The notes under the pieces: model-generated
Databases searched by the model: none
What the model was told of the DNA's origin: nothing
What the model saw: only the letters and a program-made list of their open reading frames with translations
In this document: positions 18,045-27,072 of the stretch, one piece after another
Numbering within the stretch: the first letter of the stretch is position 1
Layout: each line of letters opens with the position of its first letter
Program-made: the position numbers and the translations under genes
DNA from: Saprospiraceae bacterium
GTDB taxonomy: Bacteria; Bacteroidota; Bacteroidia; Chitinophagales; Saprospiraceae
Direction: 5' to 3'
Length of the DNA: 64,000 nt
Assembly (NCBI GenBank): GCA_016714085.1
Contig: JADJNW010000001.1
Coordinates: 682,001-746,000 of the forward strand

Positions 18045-18461
18045 ATGGCTTATTCCGATAAATTACTCGATCATTTTAAAAATCCACGCAATGTGGGCAC
18101 TTTGGACAAGAGCAAAAACAACGTTGGCACTGGTCTAGTGGGTGCACCTGAATGCGGCGACGTGATGCGCCTTCAAATCGAGGTTGATCCTGAAACTCAG
18201 ACCATTGTGGATGCCAAATTCAAGACTTTTGGCTGCGGCTCGGCGATTGCATCGTCTTCTTTGGCAACCGAATGGCTCAAGGGCAAATCGGTTAATGAAG
18301 CATTGACGATTGATAATATGGCGATAGTAGAAGAATTGGCTTTGCCGCCGGTGAAAATTCACTGCTCGGTATTGGCAGAAGATGCGATCAAGAGCGCCAT
18401 CAAAGATTATCAGACCAAAAATGGCATTTTAGTAGAAGCTACTGCCGAAGCGAAAGCTTAA
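18045..18461 (+). CDS. iscU: Fe-S cluster assembly scaffold IscU
   Basis: A 138-residue scaffold on which IscS-derived sulfur and iron form a 2Fe-2S cluster. The three ligand cysteines are Cys37 (GAPECGD, with the conserved Asp39), Cys64 (KTFGCGSAIASSS) and Cys107 (VKIHCSVLAEDA). The chaperone-recognition motif LPPVKIHC is intact. Length is typical. The Ala-rich C-terminal tail (EATAEAKA) is slightly longer than in enterobacteria. It sits between iscS and iscA. Confidence 0.96.
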   Translation: MAYSDKLLDHFKNPRNVGTLDKSKNNVGTGLVGAPECGDVMRLQIEVDPETQTIVDAKFKTFGCGSAIASSSLATEWLKGKSVNEALTIDNMAIVEELALPPVKIHCSVLAEDAIKSAIKDYQTKNGILVEATAEAKA

Positions 18462-18504
18462 TGGAAATGACAATATGAAATGCGACTTGCATTTATTTTT
18501 CTAA

Positions 18505-18533
18505 CATCATATCTCAAATCTTAAATTTGAATT
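18505..18533. repeat. Short heptamer-like repeat before iscA
   Basis: Words tcatatc, tcaaatc, ttaaatt lie just before the iscA start, close in sequence to the block at 10706-10736. Confidence 0.35.
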
Positions 18534-18860
18534 ATGTTATTCGTAGCAGAAAGCGCAAAAAGTAAAATTCAGGAAATCAAGCAAAGCGAAAAAATCGGAG
18601 CAGATTTCTTCGTGCGCGTGAGTGTGACCAGTGGCGGTTGCTCGGGCTTGTCGTATCAAATGGATTTTGATAACGAATCGAAGCCAAACGACCAGATTTT
18701 TGAGGATAATGGCGTGAAAGTCGTCACCGATTTGAAAAGTTTCCTTTATCTCTGCAATACGACCCTGGAGTTTTCCGGTGGCTTGAATGGCAAAGGTTTT
18801 TATTTTAATAATCCAAATGCTGCGCGCACTTGCGGTTGTGGGGAAAGTTTTGCAGTATAA
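18534..18860 (+). CDS. iscA: A-type Fe-S carrier protein (IscA/ErpA/HesB family)
   Basis: A 108-residue A-type carrier that takes clusters from the scaffold to target proteins. The three conserved cysteines are Cys36 (SGGCSGLSYQM), Cys100 and Cys102 (RTCGCGESF). The IscR regulator, chaperones HscA/HscB and ferredoxin of the proteobacterial operon are not present, which is normal for Bacteroidota. The operon ends here with a hairpin and T-run at 18899-18939. Confidence 0.93.
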   Translation: MLFVAESAKSKIQEIKQSEKIGADFFVRVSVTSGGCSGLSYQMDFDNESKPNDQIFEDNGVKVVTDLKSFLYLCNTTLEFSGGLNGKGFYFNNPNAARTCGCGESFAV

Positions 18861-18869
18861 CTTGAATCG

Positions 18870-18886
18870 TAGTCATCTGGTGACTA
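18870..18886. repeat. Small palindrome after iscA
   Basis: tagtca, loop tctgg, tgacta: a perfect 6-bp stem, 10 bp after the iscA stop. It may help stabilise the mRNA end; it has no T-run. Confidence 0.45.
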
Positions 18887-18898
18887 AATGTGAAAAAG

Positions 18899-18939
18899 AA
18901 AAACTCTTTTGGACTTCAATGTTCATAGGAGTTTTTTTT
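18899..18939 (+). terminator. Likely intrinsic terminator of the isc operon
   Basis: Stem arms aaaactc and gagtttt enclose about 22 nt and are followed by a run of eight T. The position after iscA and before the next gene fits termination, although the stem is AT-rich. Confidence 0.55.
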
Positions 18940-18955
18940 ATTTTGTGAAAAAGAA

Positions 18956-18970
18956 CCGACTGTTAGTCGG
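18956..18970. repeat. Perfect 6-bp palindrome with 3-nt loop
   Basis: ccgact, loop gtt, agtcgg, ten bases before the next start codon. Same design as 11619-11635, with the same gtt loop. Confidence 0.55.
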
Positions 18971-18979
18971 CACAACCTC

Positions 18980-20099
18980 ATGTACCGAATCGGATTCGAC
19001 GCTAAGCGTTTATTCAATAATTTCACGGGTTTAGGTAATTACAGCCGCACTTTGCTGCGCAATTTAGCAGAATTTTATCCTGAGAATGCTTATTTTCTTT
19101 ATACACCAAAGGTCACGAAAAACGAGGAAACTCAGTTTTTTCTGAATAGCCCACTTTATAGTGTGCATCTGCCACAAGGGCAACCCAAAGCCTACTGGCG
19201 TAGCTGGGGTGTAAAAAGAGATTTACGGAAGTATAAAATCCAGCTTTTTCATGGCTTGAGCCACGAAATTCCAATGGGTATCCAAAAAACGAAGATCAAA
19301 AGTGTCGTCACGATTCATGATCTTGTTTTCAAGCATTATCCCCATCATTTCCCTTTGATCGATCGACAAATTTATGATTATAAATTTCGATATGCTTGTG
19401 AACATAGCGATCGTATCGTTGCCATCAGCGAAAGCACTAAGCACGACATTATAGAATTTTATAATATTCCATCCGAAAAAATCGAAGTGATTTATCAATC
19501 TTGTCACGAGCGCTTTATGCAAGAGAAATCGCCTAGGGCCATCGAATCTGTTTTGAAAAGGTATCACTTACCACAAGATTATTTTTTATACGTTGGGTCA
19601 TTGATCGAGCGGAAAAATTTATTGGGTATCGTACAAGCATTGGAACTATTGCCTAGCGACCTGAAATTGCCTTTGGTGGTGGTCGGTGATGGAAAAGCTT
19701 ACAAAAACAAAGTGCAAGAATATATTGCCAGAAAGAACTTGCAAAAGCAAGTCGTTTTTATAAAAGTCGATTACGAAGATATGCCCGCTTTATATCAACA
19801 AGCCAGGATTTTATCTATCCCTCTGTCTATGAAGGATTTGGCATACCAATTCTTGAAGCACTTTTAGCAAAACGCCTGTGATTACCTCCAATATTTCTTC
19901 TTTACCCGAAGCTGGCGGTCTTGATTCTTGCTTGGTTGACCCAACGCAGCCGGAACAAATTGCCGAAGGCATTCAAAAAATCCTGAGCGATGCGAGTTTT
20001 CGCAAAATTATGGTGGGAAAAGGATTTGACTATGCCCAACAATTCAAAGGTGAGCTACTTACCGAGCAATTGATGGACTTATACGAAACGTTGATGTAA
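18980..20099 (+). CDS. Glycosyltransferase family 4 (copy 2), frame interrupted near 19810-19880
   Basis: A GT-B glycosyltransferase of about 372 residues, paralogous to 14278-15390. N-terminus MYRIGFDAKRLFNNFTGLG; acceptor side TIHDLVFKHYPHHFP; IVAISESTKHDIIEFY; donor side FLYVGSLIERKNLLG and VVVGDGKAYKNKV. The raw frame stops at 19867. Adding a T near 19812 and an A near 19874 gives FIYPSVYEGFGIPILEALLAKTPVITSNISSLPEAGG, the expected catalytic E-x7-E region, and joins the second frame. Probably used for cell-surface polysaccharide; no other polysaccharide genes are adjacent. Confidence 0.82.
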
Positions 20100-20101
20100 G
20101 T

Positions 20102-20124
20102 AACTCCGATTGGCAATCGGAGTT
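20102..20124. repeat. Perfect 10-bp palindrome with 3-nt loop
   Basis: aactccgatt, loop ggc, aatcggagtt, directly after the GT4 stop. It may act as a 3' hairpin for the GT4 transcript. Its core (ccgatt/aatcgg) repeats the one at 11619. Confidence 0.65.
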
Positions 20125-20126
20125 AC

Positions 20127-20158
20127 AAAAAAAAAGCAGGAGATACTTGACCTCCTGC
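20127..20158 (-). terminator. Intrinsic terminator of the 20197-21414 gene
   Basis: Read on the minus strand: stem gcaggag / ctcctgc with a 9-nt loop followed by a run of nine T. It lies 39 bp after the stop of the minus-strand gene. Confidence 0.75.
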
Positions 20159-20196
20159 CTCACTTCTGTATGAGAAACCCTTTACAAACCTAATCT

Positions 20197-21414
20197 TTAT
20201 TGCAAATTTGCATTATTCATTTGGATAGCTGCAATACCCAGATTGCTGCTTTGCGTTGATGTAAATCCTGAAATAGTCAGTTTATATGATGAATCATTGC
20301 TAATCGAAGGCGTTTTGTTTTCATTTACTTTTACGGAAGGTTGTTGAGGTAATATTTCTGATTTTAGATTGAATACCGAAGCGTTTTGTGGTCGAATCAC
20401 TTGCGTATGCTCCCGGATATTGCCATTTGCATCAGCTACTGACCAACGGCGCAAGAGGGCGTAGCCAAACTCGTCCGTTTGAAGTTCGTCTTTCCATTCC
20501 ACCGAAAAAGCGCAATCCGGTACTGGGAATTGATCGTGCATTGTCAAATTATTGCCATCCGCATCAAATACTGGAAAGCCCGTATAGCTTGGTTCTTTGG
20601 ATTCATTCGTTTTTAGTAGGGGTGCGGCTTCTCCATCTAAATTTTCAGGAAAAATCACCTGGTCAATCGGTAGCGTTTCAACGGCGATGAATTGGGTTGT
20701 TTGAGCCGTATTGCCTTTGTTGTCGATGACTGTCCAATGGCGCTCAACAACCCTGGTCGCATTTGTAATAAATTGAAAACCTGACAGTTGTACATCCAAA
20801 TGGTTTTTTGAGGTGTTTTCCATCTGGATCGTAAATACATCGCCAGCCTGGAGTAAAGGCGAGCGATAAAAGCCTGTATTGGTCACAGGATAAATTTTAT
20901 CGTTGACAATGGTAGAAAGTAAAGATTGGAGCCCCAATACTTTTCCAGTCAAATATTGCGTACCCCCGAGCCGGTATGACAATTCGAAGAATCGCAGTAC
21001 GTTCGGGTACAACAGTGACCTGCGCAGTATTAGCCCCTTCAACTAATATGCAATTGGGAGCTCCGGTGACATCTACCCCACCGTCACCACTTTTCTTTTT
21101 CCAACGGGATAATTCAAAATATGCTGAAAAATTGGAATGTTGCGCTAACTCATAGTAAGTGTCCTGATAGGACAAATCAGTAACAACGCCACATGGCGCA
21201 TCAACCGAAGGATATGATATGTTTTTGAATCTAGTTCTAAGCAGCTCTTTGTAAGATGCGAAATCTGAATAACGGGCGAACAGATCGTAGGCATGGATGT
21301 GTAGCAAAACGCAATAGCGGAGGGAAACGCTGTGGTACATATCAGGGGCGTAAACAGTACATAATACTGTAAACGTATATTAATGTTTTGGATATTTTTT
21401 TTAATCGAGTTCAT
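20197..21414 (-). CDS. Secreted protein of unknown function, frame broken at about 21290 and 21000
   Basis: Three overlapping frames make one product of roughly 400 residues. The first supplies a signal peptide (LQYYVLFTPLICTTAFPSAIAF). The second gives YSDFASYKELL, YYELAQHSNFSAYFELSRWKKKSGDGGVD and VTVVPERTAILR. The third continues FFELSYRLGGTQYLTG to the C-terminus. The last part has two blocks of HYR/ASPM-like wording (ERHWTVIDNKGNTAQTT and RRWSVADANGNIREHTQ), as in the giant proteins at 28804-42748. No type IX sorting domain is present. I do not recognise the family; an exported adhesion or matrix protein is a guess. The minus-strand terminator follows it. Confidence 0.5.
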
Positions 21415-21854
21415 GGGACTACGTGTTAGATCGCGCTCTGTCTGGCGTTTGCTTGAATTTTAATTTTGCAAGTGTACTCCTAGAAAAATAAAACCAAGAG
21501 CAACACTCGATGAATCAAGGTTATTCAAGTAAATCAGCCAAACTTAATTTTTGAAAAATAGCGCGTCAGTATCTGACACACAATAGGCATGAACTGGCGT
21601 GTAAGGTTTCTTCGTCATGGGATTACGCGGTTTAAGGGAAATTACAAAATGCTTTTCTTCTTTGACCCTTTCAAAATTTGATATCATTATTCTGATACAG
21701 CGACAAAGATATTACTTCATAAAAAGCGGCGCATACCACAAAAAGGGTAATTTTTAAATTTTTATTTTTATAATATAATTGCATCTGTATTTAAATCCTC
21801 TCATTTTCAATAGATTACAATCTAAAAACAAAGTGATAACATTATTGTTAACTT
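21415..21854. other. Intergenic region of 440 bp between divergent genes
   Basis: No convincing reading frame. On the minus strand, TATCTTTG (21704-21711) fits a -7 element, about 290 bp before the secreted-protein start. A small perfect hairpin gtcag/ctgac with loop tat lies at 21565-21577. The right end is very AT-rich. Nothing else is recognised. Confidence 0.5.
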
Positions 21855-22352
21855 ATGCAGCACAAAACCCTGCACATGAAGGTACGACAGAAAGTTTGGA
21901 AACAATTTATTCCGCATCCGCTTGAAATGGTTTGGGAATTCTTTTCGCGCCCCGAAAATCTTGATAACATTACGCCTGAAGAGATGTCTTTTGAAATCGT
22001 TTCTGACATTAGCAATGTCGAAATGTACGAAGGTATGATCGTTCAATATAAAGTAAGCCCATTTTTAGGAATTAAAATGAATTGGGTAACTGAAATTACA
22101 CATATTCAAGATAAAGTATATTTCATTGATGAACAACGTTTTGGGCCTTATGCTTTGTGGCATCACCAGCATCATTTTCAGGAACAAGAAGGTGGCGTAT
22201 TGATGACCGACATTTTGCATTATAAAATTCCTTACGGATTCATCGGTACTATTGCCGACGCCATTTTTGTTGGAAATCGAATTGAAGACATTTTTCAATA
22301 TCGGAAGAAAGCGGTAGAACGTATCTTTTCTATCGTAAAAATTTCGGTTTAA
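21855..22352 (+). CDS. SRPBCC-fold ligand-binding protein
   Basis: A 165-residue START/Bet v1-like (SRPBCC) protein. The family opening (FIPHPLEMVWEFFSRPENLDNITP) is followed by alternating strands, a central HHQHHF turn and a long C-terminal helix with VGNRIEDIFQYRKKAVERIF. Proteins of this kind bind hydrophobic ligands, and close relatives are annotated as cyclase/dehydrase or as domains beside NAD-epimerases. The Met at 21876 (MKVRQKVWKQF) is an alternative start. Its 3' end faces the minus-strand gene at 22391 across a hairpin. Ligand unknown. Confidence 0.75.
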   Translation: MQHKTLHMKVRQKVWKQFIPHPLEMVWEFFSRPENLDNITPEEMSFEIVSDISNVEMYEGMIVQYKVSPFLGIKMNWVTEITHIQDKVYFIDEQRFGPYALWHHQHHFQEQEGGVLMTDILHYKIPYGFIGTIADAIFVGNRIEDIFQYRKKAVERIFSIVKISV

Positions 22353-22360
22353 AAAATAAT

Positions 22361-22383
22361 GCCCCTGCATTATTGACAGGGGC
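22361..22383. terminator. Bidirectional hairpin between convergent genes
   Basis: gcccctg, 9-nt loop, caggggc: a GC-rich 7-bp stem between the stops of the SRPBCC gene and the minus-strand gene. The A-run on its left side makes a T-run for the minus-strand transcript. Confidence 0.7.
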
Positions 22384-22390
22384 GTGAGCA

Positions 22391-24112
22391 TCAACGAGTG
22401 CCCAGGTTAAGTCCAATAGCAATGTTTCCTCTCGGAAGCAAAATTGCACTTTGCTTCTCTCCCATTCGGGCTTCCAATTCAGCGCTGATTTCTACAAACA
22501 CACGCTTTCCCAGCGAGCGATACACCCCAGTCCGCAGATAACCGCCTATATAATTTTGGTTTAAAGCATTTGGCAGGGTAAATTCTGATTGATTTTCTAT
22601 TTGTACTTTGAGTTCCTTGCTGCGAATTGTACTTGCTATAAATCCGCTTTCCGCAAAAGGCAGCAAATTCCCATCGCCAAAATATTTTCGCACTCCAATA
22701 CTGCCGCTATAATTCTGCCACCGGGTACTGATTTTACCTTCCAGCATATTTTCGCGGCTGCTACTCAAAGCTACGATTGGAAATATACCTGAAACCTGTC
22801 CTCCCGAAGTCATACCTCTCAGTCGGAGTTGCCATTTTCCAAAGCTCAATCCGCCTTCTATGGCTACATCCGGGCGGCTGCTGAAAGTATAATCCGTGAC
22901 TTCTCCGATAAAAAATTCCCTGCCAAGTTGTTCAAACAATTGCTCAAAAAGCTGTTCATCCTGATATATTTGTTGGGATGCACTCCTTGGAAGGACGGTC
23001 TCCAAAACATTGTCTGGTTGAAAAGTATAGCCGCTACCGAGGGTGAGCATATTACCCAAAGGGTTTTGGTCGCTCAATGCTACAAAATACATCTCTGCGC
23101 CATCGCTTGCTTTACCTCCTTTATCCCAATCGGAAGAGGGTTTATACGGCGCCCCGTTTGTACCGGTTCTGACTTTACCTTCTTTGTCGCCTTTACTATC
23201 CGTAGTTTCCTGAAAATGCAAAGGCTTTCCATCTTGTGTCCACCACCACTCTTCGATTTCGGTTTTTTCATCGCCACGCAACTGAATCGGCACTTTCGTA
23301 CCACGTGGAAGATTGGCGGCAGGATTAGAAAGATGCGTCACATACCGCTCTTCTTTGCAAGTTTCACAAATAGTACGACAGGGTTCGGGCATTCTCAGGC
23401 GTGCCGTTTTACGAACATTTGTCTCTGTATTTCTTTCATTATCAGGTAATTGATCGCAAGCGCATTTTATCGTTTCTGTTCTGCCGAATACTCCGCCCAC
23501 TTTAGCAGGATCATTGCTATCTTTCTTCTTGCTATTAATAGGCTGCACTGGTTTTTTCGTCACGATGTGCAAATCATTCACTACCGCTTCTTCGGCTTCG
23601 TAGCCTTCTTTTTTGCCTTTTCTCCCTTTGTAAATGTCATTTTCAAAATCAAATTCGGTCACCACATCTTCACTCGGTACAATAAGCATAGGGCTTTGGC
23701 GGGTTTTGTCGGCATCACCGTTTTGCACATTGCCTATGGTTCTTCCGTCGCGCGTCCACCACCATCTTTCGATTTTGAAATCCCCATTTTCTGAGATGAA
23801 TTCGCCACTAATATCCGCATCATTTTTTACCAACTGACTTCCATCCTTACCTTCGCCTTTATTTTCAAAATGCAGGGTTGTCTTGTTATTGGCTTTTTCA
23901 GACTTCTTTTTTCCAAATTTTTTAGCAATCCCTTCACTGGAATTCACTAATTCTACTTCTTTATTGAACTCAATATGCAAGTCATTGGCATCTTCACCTG
24001 CGTTATTCACAAAAGTGTATTTCTTAGAAACCTCGACGTTTTGTGCCGAGACCGTACACGCCAGTAACAACAAACCGGCATTCAAACATACTGAAAGCAT
24101 GATCTTTTTCAT
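22391..24112 (-). CDS. Exported protein with two WWW modules and a C-terminal beta-barrel
   Basis: A 573-residue protein of unrecognised family. A signal peptide (residues 1-23, ending VSAQ) is followed by two similar modules. Each has NDLHI (about 43 and 179) and ends in a triple-tryptophan motif, ERWWWTRDG (115-123) and EEWWWTQDG (287-295). A Cys-rich patch lies between them (CACDQLP, CRTICETC). From about residue 390 the alternating pattern and the motif GVRKYFGDGNLLPFAESGF point to an outer-membrane beta-barrel ending in GLNLGTR. This suggests two surface or periplasmic modules anchored in the outer membrane. It neighbours a T9SS cargo gene in the same direction. Function unknown. Confidence 0.6.
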   Translation of the reverse strand: MKKIMLSVCLNAGLLLLACTVSAQNVEVSKKYTFVNNAGEDANDLHIEFNKEVELVNSSEGIAKKFGKKKSEKANNKTTLHFENKGEGKDGSQLVKNDADISGEFISENGDFKIERWWWTRDGRTIGNVQNGDADKTRQSPMLIVPSEDVVTEFDFENDIYKGRKGKKEGYEAEEAVVNDLHIVTKKPVQPINSKKKDSNDPAKVGGVFGRTETIKCACDQLPDNERNTETNVRKTARLRMPEPCRTICETCKEERYVTHLSNPAANLPRGTKVPIQLRGDEKTEIEEWWWTQDGKPLHFQETTDSKGDKEGKVRTGTNGAPYKPSSDWDKGGKASDGAEMYFVALSDQNPLGNMLTLGSGYTFQPDNVLETVLPRSASQQIYQDEQLFEQLFEQLGREFFIGEVTDYTFSSRPDVAIEGGLSFGKWQLRLRGMTSGGQVSGIFPIVALSSSRENMLEGKISTRWQNYSGSIGVRKYFGDGNLLPFAESGFIASTIRSKELKVQIENQSEFTLPNALNQNYIGGYLRTGVYRSLGKRVFVEISAELEARMGEKQSAILLPRGNIAIGLNLGTR

Positions 24113-24352
24113 AACCTGAGCATTTTAATGAATGAGAAAATAATGGTTTTAAAAAATTACATCGCGATGCTTTCAGGTACAATATTACGAGCAAGCCGAC
24201 GGGTAAAGCAATTACAATTTTTGAGGAGAATTTTTGAAGATCAAAATTTTCAAACAACTGAAAAACAGCTATTTAAATAAAACAAAGTTTTTTAAACCCG
24301 CTATTCTGATTACAAAAATCAGGGAAACTTCCAGGAACAAGCATCGTTACCG

Positions 24353-25403
24353 CTACGGTAACTTGAAAATTTTTTGCACAAAGACCTGCTCCTGAGTTTG
24401 GATTCGGAGCAAGTAGATGCCCGGCGGGTGCTTGCCCAGATAAAGCCGACGCAGGTGAACACCAGTGTCGAGTAGCGCTGGAGAAAGCCAATTTTGCAAT
24501 AATTGCCCTTGTATATTCAGCAAGTCGCCTGCGACAATACTGGATTGGCGAAGCCCAAAAGAAATGGATATTTCATCATTGGCAGGATTAGGATAAATGC
24601 TTGTTTGTAGTAAAACGGGTTCCCGAACAGCGGTCAGGCAAACGTTTTTGTGAACCAATAAAAATGAATCTTTATTCGGGCCGAAATCGCCGTGTTTAGT
24701 GCATTGCAAGACATAAGCGGTATCCACCACCTTTTCCATTTCAAAGCATCCAAGCTTAAAAGCTTTAATATCATCCACCGTTACGATGGAAAAACGATAC
24801 GCAGGGCCGTATTGGTCAGCTTGATTTAAAATCCCTGGCACTACACAGATCGAACGAACTTCAAAGGTATGCACCGAAGCTGGCACAATTTCCTGAATGA
24901 AAGAAGGAATCGGCGTCTCGGCAGTCTGTGTCGCACCTCCTTGCGGGGTATAATTTACTTGATAGCGGTCTGCTTGCGAATTAACATTCCAGCGAAAGCC
25001 AATGGCCGCATTATTTACAAACTCAATCACCAAATTAATAGGTGGCGGACATTCTGATGAGGCATTTGCAAAATCCAGAAAAAAAGTAGCGCCTTCTGCT
25101 ATTGTACCATCTTCACAAGTAGTAAGAGCAGTGAACTCATGCAAAGAAGCCAAAGGATTCAGCATAAGTGCTATCTGCAAATCCGCAAGCGCAATTTCTT
25201 CTTCAACGGTCTCATTATCAATCTGATAACGATGACGCATTGCATAGGACACTGTCCCTTCTACCGGGCTTATGGTGATTAACACTCGCGCACCGAAGTT
25301 TGGGTTGAATTCATAAGCGGCAAGTTGAAGCACAGAAGCGCTGCAAGTCGGCTGAGCAAAAGTCGAACGGCAGCAACCGTCAAAAACAAGCATAAAAAGG
25401 CAT
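24353..25403 (-). CDS. Secreted fibronectin-III protein with type IX sorting domain
   Basis: About 350 residues. The mature part begins FAQPTCSASVLQL. A fibronectin type III domain lies in the middle (GFRWNVNSQADRYQVNYTP... HTFEVRSIC). The C-terminal about 80 residues are a T9SS type A sorting domain (SIYPNPANDEISISF to GIYLLRIQTQEQVFVQKIFKLP), which sends the protein through the outer membrane to the surface. The raw frame starts inside the divergent gene. The ATG at 25403 (MPFYACF) with a one-base shift would give a proper signal peptide joining TFAQPTC, so I put the start there with reserve. Cargo function unknown; a binding or adhesion role is plausible. Confidence 0.7.
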
Positions 25404-25478
25404 TTGTAAAAGTTGGCATTTCGTTGGCATTGTGATATGCCTACAATTTGTATTATTTTAGCTTGAAAATCAAGCGAT

Positions 25479-26948
25479 ATGCACCACAAGCTGCAGGAAC
25501 TCTTGCGCAGCCTTCCGGAAAAAGAATTGAATCGGCTCGATCAGTTTATTTTTTCTTCATTTTTTAATGAAAACGAACGCCTGACCGCGCTTTACAGCTA
25601 TATCCGGTCGTTTGCGCCTCATTTTTCAGCGCCTGCGCTCTCGGCGGAGCTTGCATTCCAGCATCTTTTTCCCAATGAGGAATTCGATCAAGATTTATTA
25701 CATAAGCTTAATTCTCAACTTTTTAAACTTGTAGAAAATTTTATTGCACATCGGCAATTAGATCAGGATTCTGCTGCAAAAGATATACAGTTACTGCGAT
25801 TTTATAATCGGACGCTATTGCCAAAACATTTCACCGGCACATTGAATCGACTCGATAAATTGCAAAAGCAGGCGCAAGAACAAAGCCTGAGTTATTTTCA
25901 ACAGCAATTGGAATTGGAAACGATCCGTGCCGAATTTCTTTCACAAAACGACACCCGCACCGGCGATATTAATCTGCAAGCGCTCAATCAATCGCTGGAT
26001 GCTTATTTTTTGTTGGCAAAATTAATGTATTTAAACTCCATGCTCGCCCGACAAAAGATTGCCAGGGTGAATTACGATTTTACCTGGATGGAAGAAATTT
26101 TGCAATACCTCGAACGTTCCGAATATCGGCGTATTCCTGCTATTGAGATTTATCGGGAAATATTATTATTACAAATCAATCCGGGTAAAAAAGAATATTA
26201 CATACAGCTTAAAGAATTATTAAGCGCTCATTTTCAATGTTTTCCAACTCATGAATTACGTAGTCTTTACATTTATTTAGAAAACGCTGTAAAGCATCTT
26301 TTTCCGGTAGAAGCTTATTTTCAGGAGCTATTTGAATTATATAAAATGCAGCTTGATGCTAATATTTTACATGAAAATGGTTATTTACCGCACACCGTTT
26401 TTAAAAATATCGTTAGCGTTGCCTTGAGTTTACAAGCATTTGAATGGGCCGCTCAATTTATTGAAAGCAATCGCTACAAAATTATTCCTGAAGACTATCG
26501 GGAAGATGCTTATATCCAAAACCTTGCGGGGCTTCACTTTTTCAGAGGCGAATATGATCGCGCCCAAGTATTGCTTTTGCAATCAAATCCCATTGATATA
26601 TATTATAAGCTGAGTCAGAAGATTTTATTAGCGGAAATTTATTTTGAAAAACGGGAATTGGAGGTTTTGGAAAATTTTTTGAATACGTTTACCAAATTCA
26701 TCTTTGATCAGCAAGCAAAAATTGCTTCTGAAAAAATTGCTTCGTATCGCCAATTTGTAAATTTTTTAAAAAAATTATTGCGGATTTTAAATGCGACTCC
26801 AGAAACCATTGAAGCCTTTGAAAAAAAGACCTTTCAGACGGATTCATCCGTTTTACAATCCTTGAAAAAATTGCAAAAGCAGATCGAAAAAGCGCCTATG
26901 TTTTATAGCAAAAAGTGGTTACTAAATAAAATTAAAGAACAATTATAA
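25479..26948 (+). CDS. Large alpha-helical protein of unknown function
   Basis: A 489-residue protein with no signal peptide and almost wholly helical character. It has many Leu/Gln/Glu heptads (LDKLQKQAQEQSLSYFQQQLELE) and TPR-like helix pairs (FEWAAQFIESNRYKI, LAGLHFFRGEYDRAQVLLLQSNP). No catalytic motif is visible. The start ATG (MHHKLQELLRSLPEKELNRLDQFI) fits a cytosolic scaffold or regulator. It diverges from the T9SS cargo gene and is followed by a heptamer repeat. I do not recognise a named family; similar proteins appear as hypothetical in Saprospiraceae. Confidence 0.7.
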   Translation: MHHKLQELLRSLPEKELNRLDQFIFSSFFNENERLTALYSYIRSFAPHFSAPALSAELAFQHLFPNEEFDQDLLHKLNSQLFKLVENFIAHRQLDQDSAAKDIQLLRFYNRTLLPKHFTGTLNRLDKLQKQAQEQSLSYFQQQLELETIRAEFLSQNDTRTGDINLQALNQSLDAYFLLAKLMYLNSMLARQKIARVNYDFTWMEEILQYLERSEYRRIPAIEIYREILLLQINPGKKEYYIQLKELLSAHFQCFPTHELRSLYIYLENAVKHLFPVEAYFQELFELYKMQLDANILHENGYLPHTVFKNIVSVALSLQAFEWAAQFIESNRYKIIPEDYREDAYIQNLAGLHFFRGEYDRAQVLLLQSNPIDIYYKLSQKILLAEIYFEKRELEVLENFLNTFTKFIFDQQAKIASEKIASYRQFVNFLKKLLRILNATPETIEAFEKKTFQTDSSVLQSLKKLQKQIEKAPMFYSKKWLLNKIKEQL

Positions 26949-26971
26949 TATTCGGGTAAGCAAGCTTTTTG

Positions 26972-27033
26972 TCTTAAAATTTTAAAACCCTTGGGTTTCA
27001 GCCTATTAACAGTTAACTGTGTACCTGTGCTTA
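26972..27033. repeat. Intergenic repeat block, copy 1
   Basis: Begins tcttaaaatttt, aaacccttg, and continues in 7-nt words ttaacag, ttaactg, tgtacct, gtgctta. A second copy with the same order of elements is at 55572-55650, about 28.5 kb away. No coding sense. Confidence 0.7.
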
Positions 27034-27072
27034 CTTATTTACTTTATTATAAAATTAAAGATTATTACATAT

